From positions 77,169-97,605 of the forward strand of contig MNCI01003613.1 of assembly GCA_015680685.1 (NCBI GenBank): a stretch of 20,437 nucleotides of DNA, written 5' to 3'. Made by a program: the position numbers and the translations under genes. The stretch's first letter is position 1; every line of letters starts with the position of its first letter. The notes beneath the pieces were generated by a model. That model saw nothing but the letters and a program-made list of their open reading frames with translations, was not told the DNA's origin and ran no database searches. The DNA comes from Gnetum montanum. Lineage: Eukaryota > Streptophyta > Gnetopsida > Gnetales > Gnetaceae. Below, one piece after another: positions 19,351 to 20,437 of this stretch.

Positions 19351-20437
19351 ATGCCTTCTTCTCATAAGAGCAACTCACCACCTAAGGACCATACTAGAGA
19401 CAGTCGGCAAGATAAAAGACATAACCAAAATTAGCCAAGTCCTAAACAATATAGGGTGACATATACTCATCGTGATGATTATGTGCCTGATCTTACCTTT
19501 ATCCTCCATCAAGATGAATAGTTGCGCTGGAGAGATTTGTTTGGTAACATAGTGTTACTTCCAGATTGTGCTGTCCCTAGCATGCTTCTCTGTGCTTTGG
19601 CACAGACTGGCATGACAGAACTTTACGCCGAATACGTTGTGACAGATTCTGATATGAGGGATTATCATCCCACAAATTTACAATGTATGAGGCATGCAAG
19701 GCGGGAGAGCCAACATACATTGTCGAAGGGCAAGACCTCGCACATCCTTAACGAAATAGGAGATGAGGAACCCCTTATCACGGGTTCTTTAACAAATGAT
19801 GTTCCCCCTCCTAACGATGGTGAGGAGGAAGGGTATCAGAACCTATGATCAATGATACACATCCCTGGTTCTAATGCCCGTGAACACCAACTGTTCACAG
19901 AGGGAACAACCACTTACACTAACGACGGGCACTTTGATCGTCACCACGATCGGGGCCATAATAGCCGAAGAGAAGGTAAGAAACATCGTCATGGTGATGG
20001 TTCCCCTTCTTCTTCCCCTTCTTCACATCACTCACCCTCTCCTTCCACATCTGGGCACAACCACGTAAAACATAAAGGTGAGGATAAAAGTAAAAAGGAT
20101 GAAAGACCTTGACGGGAAAGTCGAGAGAGAGGACAAGGGCAAGGACGTAGGGAGAGTAGGGAACCACGTAGACATCACAGGCGTCATGAAAGAGATGATC
20201 ATGATGAACCCCTACTCGTAACCCGAAGTATGCTTGACATTACGAAGGTAGTTAGGATTCCCACAAGGCATTTGAAGGATAGTCGGATCAAACGATTAGA
20301 CATGAACAATATTCCACGATTTGAAGGGGGATACAATGCTGATCCGCAAAATCATTTGCAGGCATTCCACGATGCCTGTGCCTTGCAAAATATAGACAGT
20401 GAGTGGTAGAAGCTTAAGTTGTTCCCTAGGACACTCA
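19351..20437 (+). pseudogene. Retrotransposon gag region with five in-frame stops, cut by window edge
   Basis: One frame runs from ATG 19351 to the window end without a frameshift but is broken by stops at 19432, 19519, 19846, 20110 and 20407. The predicted product has a polar, His/Arg/Ser-rich leader and middle. It then shows the retrotransposon Gag signature near the end: RFEGGYNADPQNHLQAF, then a Cys, then LKLFPRTL. Gag forms the cytoplasmic particle in which a retrotransposon is reverse transcribed; this copy could not make it intact. Protease, reverse transcriptase and integrase would lie beyond the window. Confidence 0.8.

Overview
The window looks like nuclear DNA from a land plant with a large, repeat-rich genome. 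The reasons are two intron-containing plant-type genes (a P-class pentatricopeptide repeat protein and a cellulose synthase-like D protein), long AT-rich gene-poor stretches, tRNA-derived SINE-like elements, and a Ty3/gypsy-type LTR retrotransposon with a tRNA-Asp-type primer binding site. I cannot fix the lineage from sequence alone; a seed plant is most likely.

Layout. 1-524 is the 5' half of an LTR on the minus strand. 525-6160 is AT-rich and gene-free; it holds a 168-bp tandem duplication and a cluster of decayed SINE-like copies. 6420-9797 (+) is a two-exon PPR gene whose 1.8-kb intron carries an unusual 20-bp-phased minisatellite. 9798-12990 is intergenic, with nested tandem duplications. 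13099-16988 (+) is a four-exon CSLD gene. 17214-18192 is empty AT-rich DNA. 18193-20437 (+) is the 5' LTR, primer binding site and stop-ridden gag region of a retrotransposon. Its LTR is the same family as the one at 1-524 but in the opposite orientation, so the two genes sit between inverted LTRs.

The two genes are not functionally linked as far as I can see: one is a probable organellar RNA-binding protein, the other a membrane glycan synthase. The most interesting signals are within them. The CSLD lacks the N-terminal RING region and departs from the family at several catalytic motifs (the QxxRW arginine is glycine, TED is AED, DDG is DDA). One of its splice donors lies in an exact 40-bp tandem array that presents three identical donor sites, only the first of which keeps the reading frame. 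I did not find evidence for a wholly new multi-gene system.
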